A stretch of 64,000 nucleotides of DNA from Apteryx mantelli (taxonomy: Eukaryota > Chordata > Aves > Apterygiformes > Apterygidae): positions 568,001-632,000 of the forward strand of contig NW_027118693.1 of NCBI RefSeq assembly GCF_036417845.1. Reading direction: 5' to 3'. Shown piece after piece: positions 1 through 14,050 of this stretch (positions are counted from its first letter, which is position 1; every line of letters starts with the position of its first letter). The translations under genes and the position numbers were made by a program. The notes below the pieces were generated by a model. It was not told the DNA's origin. It was given only the letters and a program-made list of their open reading frames with translations, and searched no databases.

Positions 1-2616
1 GGTGGGTGTTTGCCTGTGTTGTACAATTGCTACTGCTTGAGCTGGAGTGTTGAACAATAAAGTCCAACATTTCAGACCCTCTGCTTTAATTCCCTATCAT
101 GGAGGAGTCTTATGGTAGTGTGGGTGAAATTGGCACGGTGATTCCATTGCACTCGCTTGGCTACTACATGTCTGATGGCTGGGGCCCAAGAATAGACCCC
201 TGAGAAGATTGCCAGAGAGATGCTGGGGTTATCACTGACCCCTTCTCCCAGCCCTGAAGACCTTGCTTGAGCTGGTTGCTGTACAGTCACTGCAGTTTCA
301 ACAGTGTCTTTCTGAAAAGAGTCTCAGAACTGAGTTACAGCTCAAATGATGAGGAAGCTGTTTATGCCAAGTGGAGTAAAAAATTATCATAAATTCTTTA
401 GCAGTCTGGCAGGGAAGAGAAACATTTTTAATCAGTGCCATAAAACTGATGCCCACTCACCTTTTTTACATCATAAATGAGTCCAGGGGAGAATGCATCA
501 GGAAATTTCCACATAAGCAAACTCAACCCAATGTAAAAAGGTTTAGATTCACCCCTATAATTTAATGGTTCAGATCACACAGGCAAGCTGTTATTTTAAG
601 ATTTAATTATTAAGCACAAATTCAATTTTACCTTTTGGAGCAGGCAGCTCCCTCCCTCTGCAGATTCCAGCCGAGGGCTTTCTCACTAGGGAATATTGAA
701 GAGGATTTTGGTAGGTCCACTTAAAATAATAGCACACACAGAGGGACGTGTGCCTAACGGGAGCTTCACAGACAGGAGCATATTCAGAAAGCACTCAGCT
801 TTGGACAGAGATAGTGAACTATTCATGAGGAGTAATTTATCTGAAGAATCCCAAATGTGTTTTCTGCTTATGAATTACTAACAAAGCTCATGATCAAAAC
901 TGGCTATGATCTTACTCATAGATAGCGGTGGTCAAGAAGCCTGTGAAATTCCTGGTCAGTCTGCTTTGTGCTGCTGGCTTGTTTCACACGGTCGTTCCTG
1001 CTCTACGTTCCCATTGTGTGCCTCCTGTTACTCGCCCACCAAAACACCCTGCTTGTGGAAACACTAACACTGAATGTCCTGTCTCTAATTTACTTTAATT
1101 GTCTTTGAACAGACACACTTTTTTTCTATTCCTGCTAGTGAACTTTGAGTATCCAGGTGTGGCTGGAAGTAAATAGATGTTCCATTTCAAACAGATGGTT
1201 GTGTTGATTCTTCTTCCCTCTTGGGGAGCTTTGGTTGTCCTTGAAATGTGTGGAAATGGTGTTCTTGCTGTGCATGGAGAAGACTCCAACCAGTTTGGTC
1301 ACTGGCAGGTAGATGAGGAGACTCATGAGAACAATGATACTTCAGAAACTCACTCTCTTTCCAACTAAACCTGATCCCAGAGAAGTATGCTTGTGTGCTT
1401 CTGTAGTTCTTGAATCAGACACAAATGCTTCAAGGCATTTTAGGTTTGGCCATACATGCAGTCAATGGGTGGAGAACATAGAGGGATACCAAAGGTTTTG
1501 GGAAGCGGAATAGGAGAAACCAACCATCTGATTCCTTGCAGGTCTGCAGTGTGAAGGCCTTCAGTAGAAACCTTCCTGCTTCCTTCTGTCTCTCATGGCA
1601 AACTGATAAAGAGTCCCAGGGCTCTGGGGCATCCTTCCCCAGATTGCTGGGGATTAGGAACTCCATGTCTACTGAGCTCCTTCCTACAGACAGGCAAAAA
1701 CTAGAAACCTCGTAGCATTCCCTGAATGCCTGTATTCAGGGGTCTCAGGATCTTCCAGCAAAGGCTGAGGCAGGACTGAAATTAGGGATTTTGTTTGTCT
1801 TTACGGTTCAGTTGCTAAACTGCCAAAAAATAGGTATTTTCTCACTGCCTCAGCAAACATTTGAACAATGTCCCATTTGACTCAATAGTCTGCTCTTCCT
1901 GCAAGTGTCTCATAATGAATGGAGACAAAGGAGAGGATCACCAGGCTGTCAGGGGAGGAGCTGTCCTCCTCTTCCTCCTAGGTAACTCAGAGGTTAGGGC
2001 ACTTCACTAAGTGAGGGGAAACCCAGGCTCTGTTCTGCCTGCTTTCCTAGTCCAGGTGCTGGAGGCAGGTGCATAGTGTTATGCTCCTGTAGCAGGCTGT
2101 CATTTATAAATATTTCATGGGTGCAGCTGCTACAATCTCAGTGTGTCTTGTTTTGAGGTCTGTGTCTCAACTACCAAGTTAGAAAGCAGACCGCTCCCCG
2201 CTTCTCTTATAAATTAATGATGCTAACATTGCAGAGAGAGATGCAGCCCAGATGAGCCTGTTGCTTCTCATGGCAGATGGTAGAGAGGGACAGAAGTCCC
2301 CTTAAGGAAAGAGGGAGAGGTTTGAGCCCACATTACCATCGACCTCAGCGCAAAACTCTAGGTGGGATTATTCTGTGCATTCAAAAGTGCATGTCCAGAG
2401 TTGAGGCTGGTCTTGAAAAATGGCAGTTTAGCTCTTTAAAGAGTCACATTTATTTTTCACAGCAAAAAGACTCATCTGAGTATCATGCTGAGACAGAGTT
2501 TGAAAAATATGGTGCCTTGTCTTTTGAAAGTGTTCTGAGGAGCTAGTGTGTGGTTTCAGATGAGGGCCATGATTATGCTCTGGAGGTTGTCATTCGGAAG
2601 GATAATGCTCACTCTT

Positions 2617-2649
<33 letters not shown>

Positions 2650-3762
2650 CAGAGCTTGCATGAAAATGAATTATTCTAAACCATCGCCCTATCTTGCCAT
2701 CCCATTTGTCAGGTTCCTGCAGTCACACTCCCTGCTTGATGTTTTCATAAACTGCGTCCTTTTCCTTGGGTTCTGGTGATCAATTGTAATGATAAGTGGA
2801 AATATTCCAAAATAAATCTATTCTCATGACCCTCTGCAAACTCCACTTTTAGAATTCTTCATAGATTTACCAGTTCAGAGAGAGGTGAGAAAGTACAAGA
2901 TTTATGTCACAGCAGTTGTCCTGTGCTGCCCCTGAACTCTGGGGACATTTAGGTAGGGACAGTATTTTCCCTGAAGGGGCAAATAATTATCATTCAACCC
3001 AGGAAACTATAAAAAAATGAACAAAACTGCTTGTCACAAACTCCATGGACATGCAGAGGCCAGCAACAGCTCCAAAGCTGGTCACTGACAGAGCAGAGTT
3101 GGGGTCAAAGACAGAATTGCTCAGGGTGATTTCTTGCAATGACTTTCCCATGATCATATTTTTATTTTAAAAATATTTCCATTAAGAAGATTGTTCTTCT
3201 CTCTGGGAAAGTGCCTTTCCAGTTTTGAAACTGCCTCTCCACTGGAGGAAGTTCCATTGTGCAGTACATCCTTTTGCCATCAAGAGTGCCCTTTTCACGC
3301 ATCCTGGACGCTGCACAGATGGAGCCCTCCACCCCTCGTTTTAGCTTTGTGTGGCTCTGCCACCATCCTCCAAAGCAGTGCCATCTGCACCCCCAGCTTT
3401 GCCTGTGTCCTTGCATGCTATGTCTGATCCCAGAGGAAACCCCGTTCCTGACAAGGAAGATCTGCAGACATCTTGGTCTCCATCAGCTTGGTGTAGGTGG
3501 GATATTTGGCAAGGAGGGGGTCCTTGGCAGTAGTGAAGTGCAAATAACTCCCTGGCAGCATGCTGGGGCTTTCAGGACGTTGGCGGCTGGGCTCAGACAC
3601 GGAGGATCACTGTTCCTGGGTCTTAGAGAGTGAAGGCAGGGATGCAGAGCAATCTGCAGTATGGGGCAGTACATCTGTGGGCCTTGCAGCTGCTTCGTCA
3701 GCACTGTGCTAAGATTTTCTTTGCTAGGTCACACGTGAGCTTAAAGGACTGACCATATTATT
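1..3762. other. Gene-free stretch
   Basis: No reading frame here has splice-flanked or family-like coding character. All open frames are under about 125 codons and overlap each other on both strands. The only structured element is a 28-base T run (2618-2645), which could be the tail of a very old retroposed sequence but has no recognisable body next to it. Confidence 0.6.
2618..2645 (+). repeat. Poly-T homopolymer
   Basis: A run of 28 T residues. No recognisable retroelement body lies on either side, so it is listed as simple sequence only. Confidence 0.9.
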
Positions 3763-4888
3763 TGCTTTCAGCACTGTCTCCCATGACATCCTCATAGGCA
3801 AGCTGATGAAGTACTGGCTAGATGAGCAGACAGCGAGGTGGATTAAGGACTGGCTGAATGGCAGAGCTCAGAGGGTTGTGATCAGTGGTGCAAAGACTAG
3901 TTGGAGGCCTGTAGCTAGCGGTGTCACCCAGGGGTCAGTACTGGGTCCAGTCTTGTTCAACTTCTTCATCAGTGACCTGGATGAAGGCACAGAGTGCACC
4001 CTCAGCAAGTTTGCTGATGATACAAAACTGGGAGGAGTGGCTGATACCCCAGAGGGCTGTGCTGCCATTTGGAGGGACCTTGACAGGCTGGAGAGATGGG
4101 CAGAGGGGACTGCATGAAGTTCAACAAAGGCAAGTGCAGAGTCCTGTACCTAGGCAGGATTAACCCCATGCACCAGTCCAGGTTGGGGGTTGACCTGCTG
4201 GAAAGCAGCTCTGCGGAGAAGGACCTGGGAGTGCTGGTGGACACCAAGTTGACCATGAGCCAGCAATGAGCCCTTGTGGCCAAGAAGGCCAATGGTATTC
4301 TGGGGTGCATTAGGAACAGTGTTGCCAGCAGGTCAAGGGAAGTGATCCCTCCCCTCTGCTCAGCCCTTGTTAGGCCACATCTGGCGTGCTGTGTCCAGTT
4401 CTGGGCTCCCCAATAGAAGAGAGACATGGAGCTACTGGAACAAGTCCAGTGAAGGGCTATTAAGATGATTAGGGGACTGGAGCATCTCTCATATGAGGAA
4501 AGGCTGAGAGTGCTGGAACTCTTCAGCCTGGACTGAAGACAAGACTGAGGAGCAATCTTTTCAATGTGTTTAACTATCTGCAGGGAGGGTGTAGAGAGGA
4601 TGGGGCCAGACTCTTTTCAGTGGTGCACAGTGACAGGACAAGAGGCAATGGGCACGAACTGAAACACAGGAAGTTCTGTCTGAACATGAGGAAAAACTTC
4701 TTTGCTGTGAGGGTGGCTGAGCGCTGGAAGAGGTTGCCCAGAGAAGCTGTGGAGTCTCCCTCCTTGGAGATATTCAACAGCTGTCTGTACAGGGTCCTGG
4801 GCAACGTGCTGTAGGTGACCCTGCTTGAGCAGCAGGGTTGGACTAGATGATCGCTAAAGGTCCCTTCCAACCTCTGTGATTCTGTGAT
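3763..4888 (+). mobile_element. CR1 LINE, 5'-truncated and decayed
   Basis: This is the 3' part of a CR1 non-LTR retrotransposon in plus orientation. It begins inside the reverse-transcriptase domain, just before the HPHR-like stretch that follows the catalytic YLDFSKAF motif in the longer copy at 51.6-53.5 kb. It retains the conserved SVLGP and FADDTKLGG motifs in a frame open from about 3806 to 4117. A one-base loss near 4110 breaks the frame and stops follow (a TGA near 4266, where the longer copy reads TGT). The element ends with the CR1 hallmark, a CTTCCAACCT block followed by short TGATTCTG repeats at about 4872-4888. The copy is dead. Boundaries are accurate to about 10 bases at the 5' end. 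Confidence 0.93.
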
Positions 4889-7800
4889 ATGTGTTTTGAG
4901 ACATAGGTGGCCAGAGGGGATCCAGGAGGATAAGCAGCAAGGTTAGCTCATGTAGCAGCAATCAATCAGCCTTAAGTGGTTTTGGCTTTACCGTGCAGTC
5001 TGGTCTGCGGTGAACAGTCACTAAAAAATGAAAATGAACTCTAAGAATCACTTTTAGCTGCAGGAGAATACAGATGGGCAGGTTCTTCTGCTGAGATGCC
5101 CTTCAGCTTGGCACCCGAGACATTGTACTGCTGAGCTAGAATGATTTTTCCCTCTCCAGGTTAAAAAAATGAAATAAACTAAGACAAAAGAACAGAGAGA
5201 GAATGATAAAGTGAGAGACTAGATTTGAATTGATATAAAACCCAGGAGCTGGCATGCAGCCCAGTAAATATTGGAATGACATTACCTGAGCTTAAAAAAA
5301 AAAGAAATTTTTAGGCTTAATTTACATCTGTAGTGGAACTGGGGAAGCAAACACTATGGAGATATAATTATTTCTTTTATTCATTTTCTTTGGTAATGGA
5401 ATCAGAAGGAAACAGCTCTGGAGAGACTCTTATTATATTTTCCCTCCCTCTGTCTTTTTTTTCTGACTCCCTCCATTGTTTCCAGCTCTGTCGAGATTGT
5501 GGCAAACTTAATTACCAGCAAACAGTAGGAAAGACATGTCATTTTTTTCTTTCTTTCCACTTAATAAAAGCTTTCTAGTCTTTAATGTAAACCAAGTAAG
5601 GACGGGGGCCAGATGGTGCTGGTGTCTAATAACAGAAGCATCTGAGTCCTTCTTTCCTTGAGATCTTCTTCCATGTCAAAAAGCCAAAGATGAGGACAAT
5701 AAACCCTCTAGGGGGCTGCATGGATGAGGGCTGGAGTTTAAGAAGCTGCATCATTCACAGTCAGGGAAAAACTCTCAGAATAGGTCTGCTCCTGTCTGTG
5801 AGAACACCGCCTGCCAAACTCTTCTGGAAAAAAAGGACTAATTGCACTAATCCCAGGAGCGTTCACAGCATGCAGCAAGTTCAGTGTACCGGGTCCTTGC
5901 TCTCAGCCACCACAGAGCTCCTGGTCTCTGGTTGAGGCACACACGTGCCTCCTACATTGGCAAAGTCTGATCCTTGGTTGACTGTAAAACAAGGGCTGGT
6001 GAAGTGTCCCAGTAAACAGGGTATTTGCCCCCAAACACTGTTTCTGGGGGAGTAAAATGACTTGGAAACTCAAAGTGGGGTTCAGTGAATAGCTTTCAAA
6101 CGAGAAAAGAGAGTTTAACTCCCACTCCCCATAAAATACTTTGAGCATTTTTAAGTTTTTCACCTTTGAGGTTTTCAAAGGCAGCTTTTCTGTCTTGCTC
6201 TTTCAAAGACATTTTTGACTTTAATATCTGGCCAAACTCAAAAGAGAAATAAGTGAAAGGAAAATGAAAAATAGAAAAGGGTTGACTAGGGACTAAAAAT
6301 GTCAAATGACCTCAGATGGAGACATTTTTCCACACTTCTGAGGACTGGAAACTTTATATACTTATTTTTAATGAATTCTAGTGTGAACTAGGACACCTTT
6401 TGCAGAGCAGTTTGTGCTGTGATGCCTTAGTGAGGTCCAGCTATGGAGGACAAGTCGAGATTTGTACTCCAGTGAACAGTGGCTTTGCAGGGTTCATCAG
6501 GCCCCATGTGCAGCACCACAGTCAGGTTTCCTTACTCTCCTTTTCCTTGCTATTAAAAAAAAAAAATTATCCATGCTAGAGGGCCTATCACTCAACAGTT
6601 CTGACAGGGACTCTGGTAGACTTAGCTGGAATCATTCAGGGTATTTCCGAGTAGCCCCTCTGATGACCAGCTATGAGCGTCCCACATTTCACCCTTAGCT
6701 AAAAGATACAGGGATCTGCCAAAAGCCAAAATGCTGCTGCTCTTTTTTTCAAGGGGGAATAAACAGAAAAGAGAATTTAATTCCCAACCTCAAAGCAATT
6801 TTCTCTTTTCCTCTCCCATTATCTAAACAAATAGTGAAGTGCAGGAGCTGAGATAGCTTTCAACAGAGCCATTTCTCTCAACTGTAAACTAAAACATGGA
6901 GAAATCACTAAACATCTCATTTACTCATCACTGTCAAACAAAAAGCCAAGTATAGTGATAACTGCTCCTTAATATGGTGACTTTCCAGGCAGCATAGATG
7001 CTCCTGAACAACTCACCAGATCTGGAGACTGAGCTGAGAGATGTTAAACCTGAAAAGGCTGACAAGCTTATCTCACTCAGGGAGGATGCAGCAGCCTGCC
7101 ATATAATAGCATCCCATGGGTGTGCAAGCAGCTGTGTGCTGTTAAATGTTGATAATAGCTGAGTGGATGTTAAGCTTTGAGGAGACAGCTGAAGGAAGGC
7201 AGTGACAGGGAGACTAAGCCAAGTGAGTCCTAATAAGATGGAGCCTGGTGCTGAGCTGGCACTGGTGCTGGGTGAGTGGAAGCAGGTGAGCAGCCAGAGA
7301 AGGAGAGCAGTGAGGATGGAGGCCCATGTAATGCCTCATCTGATGCCTAGCTTAGCAGAGTGGAGGAGCAGCTGGCGGGGCTTTGGGTGAGTGCTCCTGA
7401 GAGCTTGCAGGTTGCTGGAGTGGTTCCCTGCTCTGTAGAGGGGTGGCTGCAGGCAGGTGGGGAAGTCCAGCAAGGACAAGTGGGACCTGGTATCTGAACC
7501 CCTCCTGCTTGTCCATCCCAATGCAGTTGTGTTGCCTGTGTGGTTCCTTGCTGTGAGCACGGTGCTTTTGGTAGCATGGGATCTCTCCCCTCATTCTGTG
7601 GCTTGGTTGTCCTCCTGCTAAAGCTCCTGTCAGGGCTGTGGGAGTGGGACTGCTGTTTGGGTGTGCTGCACCATGGGGCAGGGGAGTGTCTGGAGGAGTG
7701 AGCCAGCTTCAATCACAGTGGAGACCCAAGGCCATACTCATGGAGTCAATCCTATATAGACTTTAGGTTAGGGACCCCCAAAGAGTTGAGACCTGAGGAA

Positions 7801-8722
7801 TCTCTGAGAAAGGAGGTTGGGAAGGCAAGGGAGTGAATACTGAGGCCTTGGAAGGGAAGGAGTGTTACTGTGAGTAGAGCATGTCTGAGTCGACTGGAGT
7901 CCTTGCTGGAAAAATCAGTCCTGCTAAAGGTAGGAAAGATACAGCTGCTCCCATCTCTATGCTGAGACCAGGAAAACAACCGATGAATGCGAGGCAAACA
8001 GATTCTTGTGCTGCAGGAAGAGAGGAAGGACTCAGTAGCTGCTGAACTTCAGCCTATATGTTGACATGGTGGGCTGACGTTCCATCCAAGAACCAGCCAG
8101 CCCCCCTGCCAGGGGCACTTTCCCCATGAAGCGATAAGTCAGTTAAGTTTACAACCCTGCAAAGGTCATTTTCACTTCATAGCCACGTGGCAGTGCAGAG
8201 GCCAAAAGCATAAATTTCTTAAAATTAAGCTACAACCTACAACAGCATAAGCTGCCTTCCTGGTATAACTGGGCTCTGGCTACAGGAGCAATGGACAGAG
8301 GTGCTGGGGGCTTACCTGTGGGAGCTGATAGTGAGGAGGGACAAGACAAATGCCAATGTCTGGGAAGAGAAGGTAACGCTGAACCCTCACAGCCTTGAGC
8401 CTGGCAAAGAAGACGTCTGCAGAAGGCTGGAGTCATGTGCTAACAGTACAAAGGTGGCGTTTGCAGAGAAATGGGACGTTGTCTTCAATAAGAGGTGGCA
8501 GGAGAAGGCTCAGAATTGTCAGAATTTCTAACACACAGGCAGACTTTAAACCAATCAGGGAGGGAGCCTCCGTCACAGTCCATGCACATACTTTTAGTCT
8601 GAATAATGAGGAAAAGGAGGTCTCTTCTGCAGCAAAAGGCAAATCATCAGCGTATGAGATACATGGCCATGAATGAAAGTCTTCGCTGACCACAGGAGCA
8701 TGTGAAAGAGGGCAGAAGTTAT
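4889..8722. other. Gene-free stretch
   Basis: No recognisable gene or retroelement. Open frames are short and lack family resemblance or convincing splice borders. Confidence 0.5.
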
Positions 8723-8776
8723 GCAGAAAGTTGAACCAAATGACCCCCTGAGATCCCTTCCAATCTGATTTTACAA
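8723..8776 (+). mobile_element. Old CR1 3'-end scrap
   Basis: About 50 bases resemble the CR1 3' UTR block: a GTTGAACCAAATGACC-type motif followed by GATCCCTTCCAAtCT. The same block is better preserved at 4830-4875, 13990-14035 and 53430-53475. The terminal octamer repeats are gone, so this is an older, eroded insertion. Confidence 0.6.
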
Positions 8777-11700
8777 AAGATACTGGTTATTGTTGATTTA
8801 GCACCCATTTCACCTGACAGTAGCCTTTTTGGTGGCAGCATAGAACAGTAACCAACTATGTGCTCAGCAGGGCCCCTAGGGGGGCTTTTGGCCCCTGGGA
8901 GTGATACAGATGAGTCCAGCCTGACAGGTAGAAAGGAGGGAGAAAGGTAGAAGGCAGAAAGGCCATCTATGTCCATCTACATGGAAATATTACTGTTATT
9001 GTCTTTTTTTCAAGGGGAATTTCTGGGAATGCTTTTGGGCAAGGCAGGGGCTATACATTTTTTTTTGTTGTTGAAGCTTAATATTTGGAATGGAATTTTT
9101 TACTTCAACCAATAAGCAAAACAAAGGCAGCTGCTGCATTGGGGGATCAAATGCTGCAGGTGCCTGAAGGAGTCCGTGAGCACAGGGCTGGAGGTGCTAG
9201 AGTCACTGTTGATCTGGTTTGTGGAGTCCACACCAGTTTCCCAATCTGTGTGAGCCAGCCAAAGTTTTGGGGAATTTGTGTTATGCAGCTGAGCAGAAAT
9301 CCTAGTCCTGCAGAAGTAGGGAGCGCTTGGCTCCATCCTGCTCCTGCCTGCCTGACGTCCTGCCGTGCCTGATTTATACCATCTGCAGATTCTCCTACCC
9401 CAGGGATGTGCTGTGCAACACTGATGCTTGCACAGCTTTGTACAAAAGGGCCTGGGATTTTCTTCCTTTTGCCAATGAAGACAAAGCTAACGATAAAGCA
9501 CAGCACTCTCAGTTCATTGCTGCCATAATTTGAGAGTATAGTGCCATGTATTTGGGCTTCCTGTTTATTTACAAAGAATCTAACAAACCCAGTAGCAATT
9601 ACCAGCTTATGGCTGGGAGCCAAGAACTGTGTTGGCCATGGAGGTCTAAGTCTTCCATTTGGTGGTGATGGAGCGGGCTTGCTGACATGCATTTCCCAAT
9701 AGCTCAACACACTCTGCTGCACTCTGCAATGAGATACGGCCTGAAACGTAACTTGGTGTTTTTTTGTATTATATGGTCAATACTGGAGTATGCTGTAGCT
9801 ACATACTTGGGGGAGCTGCTGAAGGCTTTGTAGGTCTTCCTTGGGTAGGAGGTGTGCCCTTGCTCTCTGCTGGAGGTGTGTTAGGAGCATTCCCATGGGA
9901 TTGGCTTTGCATCAGGGAACTGGGCTCAAAAATTCAGAGATTCAGTTTGTAGGGGACTCCGTAATGTTTTCAACTTCTCTCTGCATTGAGAAGGTCTAGA
10001 AATTCTCTACAAAGTGCTGGAATTTGCCTTGGCCCCTTGCTTAGAGGCAAGAGGCCCAGTCTGGGGGTCTTTGAGAAGCTGGTCTGTAGCAGGTCGAAGA
10101 ACTCTTGTCCGAGGCCTGTGGACCCCACGTCCCCACCTGTAATGATTGTCACACTTTGACAACAGTCCTCAGGGACTGAGGGGAAGATGAAGGTCTTTTC
10201 AGAACATGAGAAAAAGCCTGTTCCTGACCTTGAGAGCTCACAGCTCCCTGGCAGAGCAAAGGGGTGCTACCAGCACTGCAGGCTGCTGAGACACATGGGG
10301 GAGAGGGAGCTTGGGGGGGTGAAGAAATTGGGGAATCAGCTGAGGGCTGCAGCTAGCCCTACTCAGCTGTCCGGCAGCATCTGGATTTGCTGCAGCTAGG
10401 ATGGGGCTGAGGAGGAAGAGAGGCCTCAGAGATCTGAATTTCCCCGTGCAGAGAGGGCTGGGGGCAGACAGGTGAGTGTCAGAAAGCCAAGGAGGTCCTG
10501 CAGGCTGTCTGCAGGATGCAGTGAAGGTCACTGAGCTTCTCATAGTCTGTGTTAGCTCACCTGAAATGCAGAGAGGGGAGCAATTGTCAGCCACAGTGCT
10601 TGGCTGGATTTATGGCTAATTGGCTTGCTTTCATGCCTGCAAAGGAGTTTTAGACTAATGAAGTTTTTTTTTTCTGTGAAATTTATACTGCTTTCCCCCT
10701 ATTTTCAAGCTGCTCCTCACCAGCACTCTTACAAATGAAGTGAAGCATGTTCACAGGTGACCTAACGAGTAGCTGTGCTAGCTCACAGCCAACACATGGC
10801 ACTGTTACTACTATTATTTTAATAATACAGCCCAGGCAAATCATTTGCTGTGCAGGAAATGCCAGGGTTTGCCAAAGGGACACCCTGGGCTCCCTCCCCT
10901 GGGAGGTGGAGAGTGGTTGCATAGCAGAACAGTGCAGTTCTCTGCAAGTGGCTACGGGTGCTTGAACCAAGCCACAAACTGCTCTCCCAACACAGGGGCT
11001 TTGCAAGCGTACTCCAAGCATGGGAAGATTTGTTTAAAACAAACAAACAAGCAAACAAAAAACTGCACAACTGCGTTCCCTGCATTCCTTCCCGCAATAT
11101 TTTCCCCAAGAGAAAATCCTTCCTTAAAAGAGAGTCTCTGAACTCTGTGAAAGCAGAAAAGCCAAAATCTTTGTGAGGGGAAGGTGAAGGCTTTTGACGT
11201 TTTATATGAAAGGCTTTCAGGTACAATATAGACAGAAAGATTAGTGAATGTCCCCTCCTGCAGTGAATCCTGGAAGCAAGGCAAGTGCAGAGGACCTGCA
11301 AGTCTTCACGGTCTTCTCTGGCTGGCATTTCAGCCCTGTAGCAACCTTACAAGTTGAATACCTCCAGGGCTCCAGCCTGGGGAGTGGGCCCCTGCCTTTC
11401 TAACTTATGGCCCAGCTTCCTTCTCCTCCAGCAAATCTGTTTTCTGCCAGTATTTGTTTTTCTGGGCACTGATGTAGCTGAGAGCATGGTTAGGGCCTCA
11501 TGCCAGCTGCAGTTCAGTAAATCATTATGCTAAGCAGGATGCAGCAAAAAGTTAGGACAGAGAGACCATGGACAATTTTGGCTTTAGGCTGCTGGCTTCA
11601 GAAGCCTCTCAGCTGAAACCACAGTGTTAAAATTAAATTTTGGTTGAAATCTTGGACTCTTGAAAGTGAAGAGGCAACCCTGCAGTGAGCAATTGGCAGG

Positions 11701-13837
11701 ACTTAGTGTGTGTTTCTCTGCCTGTTAGCTTGGGCACTGGAACACCTGAAGGAATAAATCGTAGAGACATTGGGCATGGCTGGGGCCTGTGCCACCCCTT
11801 CAGGCTTTACAAAGCTTTTGTACTTTTTGTTACTTTTTTCTTTTTATTTTTTGCTGTTACTTACAATTAATGCAATGAGGCAGCAGACGTGCAAAGGAAG
11901 AAAACAAACATTAAATTGTCTCCTGAAGAAATAAGTTACATCTTATGATTTTATAGAATCCTTTTTTTTTTTTTTTTTGGTCTCACTGGAGTCCACTCTG
12001 ACTAGTTACATACTTTTCTCTCCTTCCATCCCTCTCTGTCCCATCCTGGCTATTCACAGCCCAGCCTGAGCCCAAACCTGACCTTCTGAAAAAGCAAGAC
12101 ACTGCCTTTCCTGCTTCCTTAATGTTAAAATGAGATCTGTATGTCAGGGAACAGTCTGATCCTATAATGTGCTTGAGCAGGGCGGGCGTTTCAGGAACCA
12201 CTTTTCTTTTGAGATCTGGGACTCCAATTTTCAGAATGAGCCTATAGCAAGTTTGCTTTTTCATTGTCTTTTCTGTGAAGTCATGTTGATTTTTTTTTTC
12301 TCTCACTGGAGCAGATGGCAAAATCTCTTTGTTTCAAGGCATCACTGAGAAGGAGGCTGGAAGCAGTCCAACCCCTCCAGCCCCAGGGCATGAGCAGCTG
12401 TACTGTGTTATACCTGACATATCTCTACCCTGTTCTTAAAGACCTTCAGTGGTAGAAACTGCACCTTTCCCTGGGCTTCAGTCTCCTGCTGTCAGAGATT
12501 TGTTCTACCATATAACTTTGTTGCTCGCTTGCCTCAAGCTAAACCCACTGCTTTTTGCTCTAGCCCTTGTGCAGGAATTTGTTACTCATTTGAAAGCTGC
12601 AGCCACGTCCGCTGTTGATCTTCTCTCCTCGAAAGTAAGCAGCCTTCAAATCTCTCCTGCTAGGTCATGCTTTTGACTCTTACTGCAGCGTGCTGGATTT
12701 CTAGACACCTTGTAGCTTTCTTGTGCTGATATTTCAGGGTTTGTTTTCAGAAGTGGCGTCTCCGTGACCCTACAAGCAGTTTGTCACTCCTGACGGTGAG
12801 CTTGTGTGTGTGCGTGCCCAGGGATGCTCCACTTTGCCCCGTATCTTTAGCCCCAGAAGAGCTGGAGCCCGCCGGTCCAGCGGGGTGTTCGTAGGTGAGC
12901 TGAGGAGGAGGGATGCTCCCAGTCATTCCTGCAGTGACCGCACGTAACTGGGAGCAGCCCTCCGGCACGCAGGCACCATGCTGGCATGTTAGGCAGGGGC
13001 AGACAGATGTTTGCACCTGGGCACGTCCAACAGTCTGGGGAGCAATGGGGAGCTGGAGCCTGCACGTGTGATGGCCATGGCTGAACTGGAGAGCCAGGAG
13101 CCGGGTGGTGGCAGCAGGGATTTATTTCCAAGAAGTTTGGACAGATTGGGCTGCTGAGCTGCAAGGCTGTATTGCCTGAATGATGCACGTGAAGTTTAAA
13201 CATGATTAGCTTGGGAGCGTGCTGGTGGATACACTTGTGCCAATATAATCATTTTTACGCTAGTTTAACTCTGTACAGGAGAGAGAATAAATTCCATGCG
13301 TCTTCACGCATATTAAGAGTTGTGCTGTGCTAGTAATTGTTTCAATGCATACAGCTGAATTGACGTAAATGCTGTGGGTGTAGCCCATCCCAGTGGCTGG
13401 ACGTGAATGCAGAGACACTGCCCAGCACATGCAGCCCCGTGCTCGTTCTCATGCTCGCTGCTGCTGCCGACATCCCTCTCCCTGACATCTCACTTGTATC
13501 CCCAGCACATATAGAGCAAATGGAAAGGTCGCAGAAGAAGAACATCTACTCTCTTGAACTTGTCAAATGCAACATTTATTCTTGCTTTTTTGATATGACC
13601 ATAGTTAGGGCTAGGCTGGACTCCCCAAGGTACCTGGAGCTGAGAGAGTGAATGAGACCTCTTGCAAGTGGTGTCTTTCAGCAGAACTCCCTGAATGTTA
13701 CACGTTCCTGTGATTTTCTCCTTTATTCTGCCCTGAACAGCTGAGTTATAAGGCTCTTAAAACAGGCTCATAAATGAAAAAGTAAGAAATGGATCTAGGC
13801 TGTGCCCGATCAATAGCAAGTATTATTTGGTAATACT
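8777..13837. other. Gene-free stretch
   Basis: I found nothing recognisable here. A minus-strand frame of 191 codons (9147-9722) has no family signature and no exon structure, and is best taken as chance. Confidence 0.5.
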
Positions 13838-14050
13838 TGAACATGAGGAAATACTTTTTCACTGTGAGGGTGACAGCGCACTGGCACAGGTTGCCCAGAG
13901 AGGTGGTGGAGTCTCCTTCTCTGGAGATATTCAAAACCTGCCTGGATGAGATCCTGTGCAACGTGCTCTAGGTGACCCTGCTTGAGCAGGGGGGTTGGAC
14001 TAGGTGATCTCCAGAGGTCCCTTCCAACCTCAGCGATTCTGTGATTCTGT
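13838..14050 (+). mobile_element. CR1 LINE 3' fragment
   Basis: A heavily 5'-truncated CR1. It starts in the last ~45 codons of the reverse-transcriptase ORF (the NMRK, FTVRV and [15 protein letters not shown]-like segment, here with small changes). It continues through the stop codon, the short 3' UTR (GTTGGACTAGGTGATCTCC-like) and the terminal ATTCTGTG repeats. It is very close to the corresponding part of the 51.6-53.5 kb copy, so it is a fairly young insertion of the same subfamily. Confidence 0.92.

Noticed and set aside
9147-9722. A 191-codon minus-strand frame
   Set aside because: There is no recognisable domain, no splice context and several overlapping frames on the other strand.
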